64,000 nt of DNA from Actinoplanes siamensis (GTDB taxonomy: Bacteria > Actinomycetota > Actinomycetes > Mycobacteriales > Micromonosporaceae): positions 1 to 64,000 of the forward strand of contig NZ_BOMW01000002.1 in the NCBI RefSeq assembly GCF_016862395.1, written 5' to 3'. The notes beneath the pieces are model-generated. The model was not told the DNA's origin, did no database searches, and worked only from the letters and a program-made list of their open reading frames with translations. The translations under genes and the position numbers were made by a program. Below, in pieces: positions 16,143 to 25,167 of this stretch; positions within the stretch are counted from its first letter, which is position 1, and the number at the start of each line of letters is the position of its first letter.

Positions 16143-19100
16143 TCAGGTCCGCGACGCCAGCGTGCCCAGCACGGCCGCGGTCTGCTCGCTCCAGGCGACC
16201 AGCGACGTGGCATCGCAGCGCTGCGGATCGTGCCACCACTCGACGACGAACGCGCCGTCCGCGGTGTGCCAGCGCACCTCCACGGGATGCCGGCCGATCG
16301 GCGCGGCGGGCACGTCCACCCGCGACAGCGGCTGCCTCGACGCGCGGCCCGCGGCACCGCCCGGCCCCGGCCCGGCGAGCAGGACAGCGGGCTCGGGCAG
16401 CTCACGGAAACGCTCGGCGGCCGGGCCGTACAGGTAGCGCAGCACCCCGTACCCCAGGCCGCGGCGGGGAACGTCGCGGCAGGACCGTCCGGCAGCGCCG
16501 ACCGCGTCCGGGGCCGGGTGGACGGTGACCGGGTAGATCGCCGAGTACGGTCCCACCGACCGGCCGAGCTCCATCGCCGGGTTAGCGGTCCGCACGTCGC
16601 CGAGCACGTCCACCGTCATCGTGGCCCGGCCGGTGAGCCGCTGCCAGGCCGAGCCCATCGCGGCCAGCAGGATCTGCGCCCCGCTGGCCTGCGCGCGCCG
16701 CCGCACGGCCCACAGCCCGTCGGCGGCGGTGACCTGCCGCAGCACCCGCCACGGGCCGGGACGCCCCGGCACGGACAGACCGTCGGGCGCGACGTCGAGG
16801 ACCGCCGTCCAGTGGTCCAGTTCGGCCAGCAGGCTCCGGTCGTTCGTCAGCGTCTGCGTGTAACGGGCCCAACGCGCCCACGGCGTGCTGGCCGGCAACG
16901 TCACCGCGTGGCCGGTGACCAGGTGACGGTACGCCGTGGTCAGCTCCTCGGTGAGGATCCGCACGGATGCCTGATCCACCCGGTTCGTGACCATGACCAG
17001 GAACGTGTCGCTGCCGGTCTCGACGAACGACGTCGCGCCGACCAGGTCCAGCAGGGTGTCGGCGGCGGCCAGGCTGTCCCGGCCGGCGGTGACCGTCGGC
17101 AGGTCGCGCGCCGGTTCGGTCCGCTCCTGCCGCCACACGCCGTGCGCCCTGACCGGGACCAGGCTCAGCAGGTCGTGCCGGGCCACGACAGCGGCGACGG
17201 CCTGCCGCACGAGCGCCCGGTCCGCCCGCGGCCCCAGCCGGAACATCACGGGCATGCCCCGATGCCCGGGAGCGCGCAGATACAGCAGCTGCGTCGGCGT
17301 CAACGGCACGTCCTCCTCGTCCACCTCGTCCACCGGTGGCGGCGCCGGCGGCGCCTTGTGCCGCACCTGCGCGATCAGCGAGGTCAGCGTCGGGTTGTCG
17401 AACAGGTCGCGCGGGCGCACGTCGATGCCCCGCGCCCGGGCCCGGGACGCGAACCTGGTGGCCATCACCGAGTCGCCGCCGCGCTGGAAGAAGTCGTCGC
17501 CGGGCTCGGCGTCGTGCACACCGAGCGTCTCGCGCCACAGCCGGGTGAGCACCTCGGCGGTCTGTCCCGAGGCGGCCGGTTCGACCCGGGCCCGGTCGCC
17601 GGCGGCCGGCGCGGCAGCCGGTTCGAGCCAGTGGCGGGTACGCCGCAACGGATATCCGGGCAGGGCGACGCGCATCGCCTCCGGATCCGGCGCCGCCGCT
17701 GCCAGCTCCGGCTGGGTGTGCCCCGACTCCAGCAGGTCGCAGGCCTGCGAGAGGGTCGATGCCGACACCACGAAGCGATGGTCGAACTGCTGCCTGCCGA
17801 CAGCCAGGGTGTGCGCCACGTCCGCCAGCGGGATCTGCGGCCGGCTGCGCAGGTGCGCGGCCAGGGCCGTGCGCATGCCGGCCAGGGCGTCGCGGTCGCG
17901 GGCGCTGAGCACCAGCACCCGGGGACGCTCGTCCGCCGGCCGCTGCCGCCGCTGGGGGCCTTCGGCGACGACCACGTGCGCGTTGGTGCCGCCCACCCCC
18001 AGCGACGTCACCCCGGCGACCCGGGGCCGACGCGCCCAGCCCGTCCCGTCCGCCAGGATGCGAAACGGCGAGTCGTCGACCCGCAGTTCCGGATGCGGTG
18101 CGGTGAACTGCGCGGTGCCGGGGATCCAGCCGTTCTCCAGCGCCAGCACGGTCTTGATGAGCCCGGCGATGCCGGAGGCCGCCTCCAAGTGGCCGATGTT
18201 GCCCTTGACCGATCCGACCACGCAGGTCCCGGCCGCCGGCAGCGCGTCGCGCAGCGCGGCCATCTCCACCGGGTCGCCCAGCGCGGTGCCGGTACCGTGC
18301 GCCTCCACGTATCCGAGGTCGCCCGGCTCGACCCCGGCCACGGCGAGGGCCTCGGCGACGACCGCCGACTGCATCCGCATGCTCGGCGCCGAGAATCCCA
18401 TCTTCAGCGAGCCGTCGTTGTTCACCGCGCTGCCCCGGATGACGGCACGCACGTTGTCGCGGTCCGCCACCGCGTCCGGCAGCCGCTTGAGCACGACGGC
18501 GCCACCGCCGCTGCCGAAGACCGTGCCGTTGGCGGCCACGTCGAAGGGCCGGCAGTGCCCGTCCGGCGACATCACCGCGTTGACGTCGTAGAGGTAGCCG
18601 ACCCGGTGCGGCACCTTCACCGCCATCCCACCGGCCAGCGCCACGTCGCACTCGCCGCACAGCAGGCTCTGACACGCCAAATGCACCGCGACCAGCGAAC
18701 TCGAACAGGCGGTCTGCACGGTCAGCACAGGACCGTGCAGGTCGAGGGCGTGGGCCACCCGGGCGGCCAGGAAGTTGTTGTCCGCCAGCGACAGCGCCTC
18801 CATGACGGCCAGCGACGTACCGCCACCGAACAACTGCGCGGCATCGTGCCGGGCCAGCACGTGCTGATGCAGGTAGCCGGTGAACGACCCGGCGCCGAAC
18901 ACCGCGATCGCGCCGCCGGACCGGCTCGGCACGCACGCCGCGTCCTCCAGCGCCTGCCAGCAGCTCTCCAGGAACAGCCGCTGCTGCGGGTCGAGCGCCG
19001 CGGCCGTGGCCGGCGCCAGGCCGAAGAACTCGGCGTCGAAGTCGGCGAACCCGGCCAGCGTGGCCGCCCGGCGCACATAGCCGGGGTGGCGCAGCAACTG

Positions 19101-19259
19101 CTCGGGCACCCCGTTGGCCCGCAGCTCCCGTTCGTCGAGATCCTCCAGGCAGTCGCGGCCGGCCACCAGGTTCGCCCAGTACTCGCCGACGTCACCGGCC
19201 TGCGGGAACCGGCCCGCCATGCCGATGACGGCGATCGGCTGCGCGGCGCCGGCGCTCAT
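16143..19259 (-). CDS. Polyketide synthase: KS, carrier protein, epimerase/condensation-like domain, no AT
   Basis: 1038 residues. KS at about 5-430 with nucleophile Cys185 (VQTACSSSL), His321 (EAHGTGT) and His357 (KGNIGHLEA). A ~110-residue post-KS linker follows, but no acyltransferase. A peptidyl-type carrier domain (about 567-632) has Ser597 in QRGGDSVMA. From about 650 to the end lies a condensation-fold domain of the epimerase/para261 type, shown by VRILTEELTTAYRHL and DVPRRGLGYGVLRYL. The catalytic HHxxxDG is replaced by VTNRVDQ (757-763), so classic catalysis is unlikely. Mycobacterial PpsE likewise ends in a condensation-like domain, but it has an AT. This is the last gene of the operon, ATGA-coupled to the previous one. 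Likely role: accept the chain and release, esterify or hold it. Confidence 0.9.
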   Translation of the reverse strand: MSAGAAQPIAVIGMAGRFPQAGDVGEYWANLVAGRDCLEDLDERELRANGVPEQLLRHPGYVRRAATLAGFADFDAEFFGLAPATAAALDPQQRLFLESCWQALEDAACVPSRSGGAIAVFGAGSFTGYLHQHVLARHDAAQLFGGGTSLAVMEALSLADNNFLAARVAHALDLHGPVLTVQTACSSSLVAVHLACQSLLCGECDVALAGGMAVKVPHRVGYLYDVNAVMSPDGHCRPFDVAANGTVFGSGGGAVVLKRLPDAVADRDNVRAVIRGSAVNNDGSLKMGFSAPSMRMQSAVVAEALAVAGVEPGDLGYVEAHGTGTALGDPVEMAALRDALPAAGTCVVGSVKGNIGHLEAASGIAGLIKTVLALENGWIPGTAQFTAPHPELRVDDSPFRILADGTGWARRPRVAGVTSLGVGGTNAHVVVAEGPQRRQRPADERPRVLVLSARDRDALAGMRTALAAHLRSRPQIPLADVAHTLAVGRQQFDHRFVVSASTLSQACDLLESGHTQPELAAAAPDPEAMRVALPGYPLRRTRHWLEPAAAPAAGDRARVEPAASGQTAEVLTRLWRETLGVHDAEPGDDFFQRGGDSVMATRFASRARARGIDVRPRDLFDNPTLTSLIAQVRHKAPPAPPPVDEVDEEDVPLTPTQLLYLRAPGHRGMPVMFRLGPRADRALVRQAVAAVVARHDLLSLVPVRAHGVWRQERTEPARDLPTVTAGRDSLAAADTLLDLVGATSFVETGSDTFLVMVTNRVDQASVRILTEELTTAYRHLVTGHAVTLPASTPWARWARYTQTLTNDRSLLAELDHWTAVLDVAPDGLSVPGRPGPWRVLRQVTAADGLWAVRRRAQASGAQILLAAMGSAWQRLTGRATMTVDVLGDVRTANPAMELGRSVGPYSAIYPVTVHPAPDAVGAAGRSCRDVPRRGLGYGVLRYLYGPAAERFRELPEPAVLLAGPGPGGAAGRASRQPLSRVDVPAAPIGRHPVEVRWHTADGAFVVEWWHDPQRCDATSLVAWSEQTAAVLGTLASRT

Positions 19260-22200
19260 GACCGGCTCCGCGTACCGCGCTGGGCCAGCGCCGCCGCCCG
19301 CAGGCGGGCCCGACCGGCCGCTGCCGCGCCCACCTCGGTGGCCGGGCTGGGCGCCGCCGCGCCCAGCCCGGCCATCACGTCGTCCGCGACCTCGCCGGCG
19401 CTGTGGCCGCCGAGCAGCCGGGCGACCGGCACATCCACCCCGAAGTCCTCCCGGACCGCGTTCTTGATCTGCACCGCGGCCAGCGAGTCCAGTCCGGCCT
19501 GCACCAGTGGCCGGTCCTCGGGCAGCTCACCGGCCGCGAATCCGAGCACCGCCGCGGCCCGGGCGAGCACCTGCTCGCCGACCAGCCGCCGGCGCTCCGG
19601 CCCCGACCGGCCGGCCAGCGAGTCGGCGCAGAACCGGGCAGCGGTGTGAAAGTGGCCGAAGAAGTCCGACCTGACGATGTGCGGGTACGCGGCGGCCAGC
19701 GCCGCCTGGTCGAAACGGGCCACGCTGACCTGGACCACGTCGCCGGCCAGCAGCTGCGCGAGCACGGCCAGGGCGGTGCGCGCCGGGATCGGGGCCACGC
19801 CCGCCAGCTGCCTGCCCGCCGCCGCGCCGGTTCCGGCCCAGCGGCCCCAGTTGACGGTGACCGCCCGGATCCCCTCCCCGCGTAGCCGGGCTCCGAACGC
19901 GTCGAGCCAGCCGTTGGCCGCGGCGTGCGCGCCCTGCCCGGGCGCACCGGCCACCGACGCCAGCGACGAATAGCTCACCCACCAGTCGAGCTGCCGGTCG
20001 CCCAGGGCGGCACGCAGCCGCTGAGCGCCGCGCACCTTCGGATGCCACACCCGCTCGACGCGGTCGGCGTCGAGATCCTCCAGCAGGCTGTCGTCGAGCA
20101 CACCGGCGGCGTGCACGACCCCGCGCAGCCGGTGTCCGCGGCTCTCGGCCAGCACGACAGCCCGCTCGGCGGTCTCGGTGATGTCGCCGGTGACCACCAG
20201 AACGTCCGCGGCGGCCGCCCGCGGACCCGACCGGCCGCACACCACCACCGTGCCCGCCCCCTGCCGCGCCAGCCATCGCGCGGTCCGCAGCCCGATGCCC
20301 CGGGTTCCGCCGGTGACCAGGTAGGCGCCGTCGGGCCGGACCGGCGCGGGCCCGGTGCGCGCCGGCGGCCCGACCGGCACGAACCGGGCGCAGCGCCGCC
20401 CGCCGTGCCGGTAGGTGACCTCGTCCTCCGTGGTGCGGGCGACCTCCGCGGCGCCGCCCGGGTCGTCCACCACCGACAGCGGCAGCTCCGGGTGCTCGTG
20501 CCGCAGCGCGCGCACCAGGCCGGCCACGGCGGCGTGGTCCGGGTCGGCCGCGTCCAGCACCACGACGACCCGATCGTAGGGTGGCCCGGCCGCCAGGATC
20601 TCCCGCACGGTCGTCGCCACGGCCAGCACCAGCTGCGGGCCGCGCACCCCGTCCGGCATCCGCACCACCCGCCCGGCCGGCCCGGACGGGCGCGGCGCGG
20701 GCACCCACTCGATGCCGTACACCAGGTCCTGCCACGGGTCGACGTTGTCCAGCGAGGTCAGCCGGACGCCGTCGAGAGCCGCGACCCACCGCCCCGACCT
20801 GTCGTACACCGCGACGCTCGCCAGCCGGTCGCCGTTGTCCGCGGGCTCCACGTCGGCCCGGCAGATCAGGTCACCACCCAGTGCCCGCCGGGCCCGCACA
20901 CCGCCGATCCCGGCCGGCACGACAGTCGCCGGCGTCTGCCCGTGCGCCACCGACGCGATCCCGTGCAGGCACGCGTCCAGCATCGCCGGGTGCAGAACGA
21001 ACCGGTCGTCCGGCGGCAACGATACCGGCCAGGACACCAGGGACCACTCGCCACGCACTCCGGTCGTCGCGGCGAACGCCGGCCCGTGTTCCAGCCCGGC
21101 CGAGCGCAGCCGCTGATACACCGCACCGGCGCCGTCCCACCGGGTCACCGGCGCGATGTCGTCACCGGCCCGGCCGTCCGCGCGCCGCACGGTGGCCACG
21201 GCGGCGGGCCCGGCCCCGCCCGCGGTGACCTCCACCGTCGCGGCGCCGCCCGCGCCGGTCATGGTGGTCGTCAGGGTCACCGGCTGCGACAGCGGCACCA
21301 GACACCGCAGCCGCAGTCCGGACACCTCGATCGCGGACACCGGCGCGTCCCAGGCCGCACACGCGGCGGCCACGACGATCTCGGCCAGCGCCGAACCCGG
21401 CAGCACCACCCGCCCGTTCACCCGGTGCTCGGCCAGCCACGGCAGCCGGTCGAGATCGACAGTCGCCTGCCACAGGTGCCGGTCAGCGAGCTCGACGTGA
21501 TCGCCGAGCAGCGGATGCCGATCGTCGCGACGCCGCGTGAGCGCCCGGTACGGTTTGCGGTCCCAGGCCATCGTCGGCAGCTCGGCCAGCCGGCCCGCGG
21601 GGTGCACGTTCTCCCACGCGACCGGCACCCCGTGGCAGTGCAGCCGGCCCAGCCCGGCCAGCAGAGCCGGCCGGGCCGGCTGGTCACGCCGGACCGATCC
21701 GGCCACCACGGGGTCCACGATCCCGCAGTCGGCAAGCGTGTCCGACACCGCGCCCGTCACCACCGGATGCGCTGAGATCTCCAGGAAACACCGGTGCCCG
21801 TCCCCGGCCGCGGCCTGCACCGCCTGCGCGAACCGGACAGGATTGCGCAGGTTGTCCGCCCAGTAGCCGGCGTCGAACGACGGCGCGACCCCCGGTGACA
21901 CCGTGCCGTAACACATCGTCGTCACGTCCCGGACCTCGATGTCGCCGAGGCTCGCGGTCAGCTCACCGACGATGGCCTCGACCTGCCGGCTGTGCGCGGC
22001 GAAACGAACCCCCGGCACCCGGTACGCGGCGATGCCATCGGCCTCGCAGCCGCCGATGAACCGCTCGACGTCCCCGGGCCGGCCGGACACCACACACGCC
22101 CGCGTCGAGCTGTGCACCGCCAGGTCCAGCACGCCGTCACCGCCGATCCTGCGCAGCACCGCCGCGGCGGGCGACTCCACCAGCGCGACCGCCCCACCGC

Positions 22201-22825
22201 CACCCAACCGGCGTTCGGCCAGCGCCGACCGGCGGCAACTGACCCGCGCCCCGTCGGCGGCCGACAGCGCGCCGGCCACCACCGCCGCGGCGACCTCACC
22301 CATCGAGTGCCCGATCACCGCGACCGGCTCGACCCCGTAGTGCCGCCACGTCGCCGCCAGCCCCACCTGCACGGCGAACAGCGCCGGCTGCGCCAGCGCC
22401 ATCCCGGCGTCCTCCAGATCCGTACCGGTCAGCAACGCGGACGCGGCCCGGCCGCACTCACGCACGAAGACGTCGTCGAGCCCGGCGACCACCGCCGCGA
22501 ACGCCGGCTCACCCGCCATCAGCTCCCGGCCCATGCCGGTCCACTGCGAACCGTGCCCGGAGAACACGAACACCGCGCCGCGCTGCTGCGCGGCCACCGT
22601 GCCCCGCTCCCAGCCACCGCCGCGCAGCCGCTCGATCAGCTCCTCCCGGTCACCGGCCACCACGGTCAGCCGCTCCCGCAGGTGCGCACGCCGCCGGGCC
22701 AGGGTGTACCCGACGTCGGCCAGCGCGACAGCGGCGCCCTCGTTCTCCAGCCAGTGCGCCAGGCGCGCCGCGTTGGCCTGCAACGACCACACCGACCGCG
22801 CCGACACCGGGAACAGACCGGTCAT
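19256..22825 (-). CDS. Polyketide synthase AT-DH-KR-ACP (KS-less half module)
   Basis: 1189 residues from the ATG at 22825 (ATGA overlap with the oxidoreductase gene). AT: GHSMGE with Ser174 and FAAHS (275-279) at the specificity position, neither a clean malonyl (HAFH) nor methylmalonyl (YASH) motif; overall it resembles mycobacterial MAS/Pks ATs. DH: His467 in HRVNGRVVLPG and Asp617 in HPAMLDACLHG, both catalytic residues kept. KR: NADPH motif GGTRGIGL (about 838) and B-type LDD; Lys and Ser are present, but the catalytic Tyr is His967 (GQGAHAAANG). ACP: Ser1114 in AGLDSLAAVQ. No ER or KS. The KS must come from the ACP-KS protein two genes upstream. Product: an enoyl thioester if the KR works, otherwise a keto thioester. 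Confidence 0.9.
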   Translation of the reverse strand: MTGLFPVSARSVWSLQANAARLAHWLENEGAAVALADVGYTLARRRAHLRERLTVVAGDREELIERLRGGGWERGTVAAQQRGAVFVFSGHGSQWTGMGRELMAGEPAFAAVVAGLDDVFVRECGRAASALLTGTDLEDAGMALAQPALFAVQVGLAATWRHYGVEPVAVIGHSMGEVAAAVVAGALSAADGARVSCRRSALAERRLGGGGAVALVESPAAAVLRRIGGDGVLDLAVHSSTRACVVSGRPGDVERFIGGCEADGIAAYRVPGVRFAAHSRQVEAIVGELTASLGDIEVRDVTTMCYGTVSPGVAPSFDAGYWADNLRNPVRFAQAVQAAAGDGHRCFLEISAHPVVTGAVSDTLADCGIVDPVVAGSVRRDQPARPALLAGLGRLHCHGVPVAWENVHPAGRLAELPTMAWDRKPYRALTRRRDDRHPLLGDHVELADRHLWQATVDLDRLPWLAEHRVNGRVVLPGSALAEIVVAAACAAWDAPVSAIEVSGLRLRCLVPLSQPVTLTTTMTGAGGAATVEVTAGGAGPAAVATVRRADGRAGDDIAPVTRWDGAGAVYQRLRSAGLEHGPAFAATTGVRGEWSLVSWPVSLPPDDRFVLHPAMLDACLHGIASVAHGQTPATVVPAGIGGVRARRALGGDLICRADVEPADNGDRLASVAVYDRSGRWVAALDGVRLTSLDNVDPWQDLVYGIEWVPAPRPSGPAGRVVRMPDGVRGPQLVLAVATTVREILAAGPPYDRVVVVLDAADPDHAAVAGLVRALRHEHPELPLSVVDDPGGAAEVARTTEDEVTYRHGGRRCARFVPVGPPARTGPAPVRPDGAYLVTGGTRGIGLRTARWLARQGAGTVVVCGRSGPRAAAADVLVVTGDITETAERAVVLAESRGHRLRGVVHAAGVLDDSLLEDLDADRVERVWHPKVRGAQRLRAALGDRQLDWWVSYSSLASVAGAPGQGAHAAANGWLDAFGARLRGEGIRAVTVNWGRWAGTGAAAGRQLAGVAPIPARTALAVLAQLLAGDVVQVSVARFDQAALAAAYPHIVRSDFFGHFHTAARFCADSLAGRSGPERRRLVGEQVLARAAAVLGFAAGELPEDRPLVQAGLDSLAAVQIKNAVREDFGVDVPVARLLGGHSAGEVADDVMAGLGAAAPSPATEVGAAAAGRARLRAAALAQRGTRSRS

Positions 22826-23664
22826 CGCAGCTCCTCGACCACTTCCGCATACCACTGCAGGATCGGCAACAGGTCCTCGGCCGAGGCCGGCGGCAGCGGG
22901 AGCACGCACCGGGAGACCCCCGCCTCGCGGTAGCCGGTGATGACGTCCTCGTCAGCCGGCACGCCGAACACCGTGACCGGCACCGACATCCGCCCCGCCG
23001 CCGAGGCCCGGTCGCGCAGCTCGGCGACGTCGTCGGCGAACCCGTCCCCGAGCAGGGCGTGCCGGGGCATCCACTCGGCGTCCAGCTGCAGCACCCGGTC
23101 GATCGCACCTGGCCCGTTGCCGCCGTACAGGATCGGCGGGTGTGGCCGCTGCACCGGCTTGGGCACCGACCACAGCGCATCGAAGGCGACGAACCGCCCG
23201 GCGAACGACGCCTCGTACTCGGTCCAGATCCGTTTCATCGCCGCCACGTGCTCCACCAGCCGGGCGGTCCGGGTCCGCGGGTCAGCGCCCTGGTTGAGCA
23301 TCTCCGCACGGTTCCAGCCGGCGCCGACCCCGAACAGGAACCGGCCGCCGGACACCACATCGATGCTGGCCACCTGCTTCGCCAACGGGATCGGATGGCG
23401 GATCGGCACCTGGCAGACACCGGTGCCCAGCCGCAACCGGCTGGTGGCCGTGGCCGCCACGGCCAGCGCGACGAACGGGTCGATGCCCTGCATCGCCTCC
23501 GGCGCGATGTGCTCCCCGCCGGGATGCACATCGGATGCCCGCACCGGCACATGGGTGTGCTCGGGCACGAACAACGACTCGAAACCGTGCTCCTCGGCCG
23601 CCCCGGCCACCGCCGCCGCATCCAGGGAGAAGTCGGTGACCAGCATCATCACACCGAAATCCAT
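22822..23664 (-). CDS. F420-dependent luciferase-like oxidoreductase
   Basis: 280 residues, TIM-barrel luciferase-like family of the actinobacterial TIGR03619 type. Markers: ESLFVPEHTHVPVRASDVHP, LRLGTGVCQVPIRHPIPLAK, GGRFLFGVGAGWNRAEMLNQ and PHPPILYGGNGPGAIDRV. It probably uses reduced F420 or FMN for a redox or hydroxylation step on a carrier-bound or free polyketide intermediate. The ATG has GTGAGG eight bases upstream. It sits between the two halves of a split polyketide module, 9 bp after the KS gene and overlapping the AT-DH-KR-ACP gene by four bases, so it is part of the pathway. Which carbon it acts on is unknown. Confidence 0.87.
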   Translation of the reverse strand: MDFGVMMLVTDFSLDAAAVAGAAEEHGFESLFVPEHTHVPVRASDVHPGGEHIAPEAMQGIDPFVALAVAATATSRLRLGTGVCQVPIRHPIPLAKQVASIDVVSGGRFLFGVGAGWNRAEMLNQGADPRTRTARLVEHVAAMKRIWTEYEASFAGRFVAFDALWSVPKPVQRPHPPILYGGNGPGAIDRVLQLDAEWMPRHALLGDGFADDVAELRDRASAAGRMSVPVTVFGVPADEDVITGYREAGVSRCVLPLPPASAEDLLPILQWYAEVVEELR

Positions 23665-23673
23665 GAACAGACC

Positions 23674-25167
23674 TCACGTTCCCGGGCGGCGCAGCACAGC
23701 ATGCGCGTTCACACCACCGAAACCGAACGAACTCACCCCGATCAGCGCATCACCGGCCGGCAGCGGCGTGGGCTCGGCCACCACGGCAAGCCCCAGCCGA
23801 CCGAAGTCGATGCGCGGATTCGGGCTGCGGAAATGCGCCGTCGGCGGAATCACCCCGTGCTCCAGCGACAACACCGCCTTCACCAGACCCGCGACCCCCG
23901 CGGCCGCCTCCAGATGCCCCAGGTTCGACTTCACCGACCCGATCAGCAACGGACACCGCCGGCCACCACCCAGCACCGCCCCCAACGCCGCCGCCTCGAT
24001 CGGATCACCCAGCGGCGTCCCGGTGCCATGCGCCTCGACATAGCACACCTCCTCGGGCGCGACCGCGCCGTAAACCTCACCCAGCAGCGCCCGCTGCGCC
24101 CCCGGACTCGGCGCCATCAGGCCGTTCGACCGTCCGTCCTGATTGACCGCACTGGCCAGCACCCGCACATGCCCGCCACCCGCGTCACCGGGCCGTTGCA
24201 GCACCACCGCCACACAACCCTCGCTGCGCACATACCCGTCCGCCGCCGCGTCGAACGGCCGGCACCGGCCACCGGGCGCCATCGCGCCCGCACGATCGAA
24301 ATTCACGGTGACCGCCGGCCCGAGGATCACATTCACCCCCGCGACCACCGCCAGGTCGCTCTCCCCGCTCTCCAGGCTGCGCCTGGCCAGATGCAGCGCC
24401 ACCAGAGACGACGAACAGGCCGTGTCCACCGTCAGGCTCGGACCACGCAGATCCAGCACGTAGGACACCCGGTTGGCCAGCACAGCGGCCGCCACACCGG
24501 TCCCCGTCCACCCGCTGATCCCCGCCGGATCGGCCAGCCGCTCCCGGCCGTAGTCGTTGGTGCACGCCCCGACGAACACCCCGGTCCGGCTGCCCGCCAG
24601 CCGATCCGGCGGAATGCCCGCATGCTCCAGCGCCTCCCACACCACCTCGAGCACGATCCGCTGCTGCGGATCCATCTCGACAGCCTCCCGCGGCGCGATC
24701 CCGAAGAACGCCGCATCGAAGTCGTACACCGCGTCGAGAAAACCACCAGCCCTGGTCGTCCCCTCCGGCACGCGACAACCGTCCCACCGGCCCGCCGGCA
24801 CCTCGGTCACCACATCACCACCGGCCAGCAACAGCCGCCACAACGCCGCCGGCGAATCGACACCACCGGGCAACCGGCAGCCGACACCCACCACCGCGAC
24901 CTGCGACCCCGTACCCACCGCCCGCACCACCGGTGCCGGCTCCTCCCCGGACAGGAACCCGGCGAGCCGGCGCAGTGTCGGCTGCTGCCACAGAACGACC
25001 GGCTCCACCGGCCGCCCCAGCACATCCTCCAACTCACCGGCGATCCCCACCGCGTCGCGAGAACCGACGCCGTAGTCGGCGAACGGCCGATCGGGATCGA
25101 TCTGCGCGGCCGGCACCCCGGCATACGCCGCGAGCCGCTCCGTCAGCCACCGCCGCACATCAACCAC
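23674..25167 (-). CDS. Polyketide synthase ACP-KS didomain
   Basis: 497 residues from a GTG at 25167 that overlaps the FAAL stop by eight bases, with GGGGAG seven bases upstream. ACP at about 1-75 with phosphopantetheine Ser36 (GVGSRDAVG). KS at about 88-497 with Cys251 (VDTACSSSL), EAHGTGT and KSNLGHLEAAAG. The protein stops right after the KS signature FGFGGVNAHAVL, with no AT linker or AT. The N-terminal ACP next to FAAL is the obvious acceptor of the activated fatty acid, and the KS would start the first elongation using the AT and ACP of the separate protein encoded at 19256-22825. Such a cut between KS and AT is uncommon. Confidence 0.9.
   Translation of the reverse strand: MVDVRRWLTERLAAYAGVPAAQIDPDRPFADYGVGSRDAVGIAGELEDVLGRPVEPVVLWQQPTLRRLAGFLSGEEPAPVVRAVGTGSQVAVVGVGCRLPGGVDSPAALWRLLLAGGDVVTEVPAGRWDGCRVPEGTTRAGGFLDAVYDFDAAFFGIAPREAVEMDPQQRIVLEVVWEALEHAGIPPDRLAGSRTGVFVGACTNDYGRERLADPAGISGWTGTGVAAAVLANRVSYVLDLRGPSLTVDTACSSSLVALHLARRSLESGESDLAVVAGVNVILGPAVTVNFDRAGAMAPGGRCRPFDAAADGYVRSEGCVAVVLQRPGDAGGGHVRVLASAVNQDGRSNGLMAPSPGAQRALLGEVYGAVAPEEVCYVEAHGTGTPLGDPIEAAALGAVLGGGRRCPLLIGSVKSNLGHLEAAAGVAGLVKAVLSLEHGVIPPTAHFRSPNPRIDFGRLGLAVVAEPTPLPAGDALIGVSSFGFGGVNAHAVLRRPGT

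Noticed and set aside
16230..19649. A 1139-codon plus-strand open frame opposite the polyketide synthase
   Set aside because: Shadow of the KS gene; no domain and an Arg/His-rich composition.
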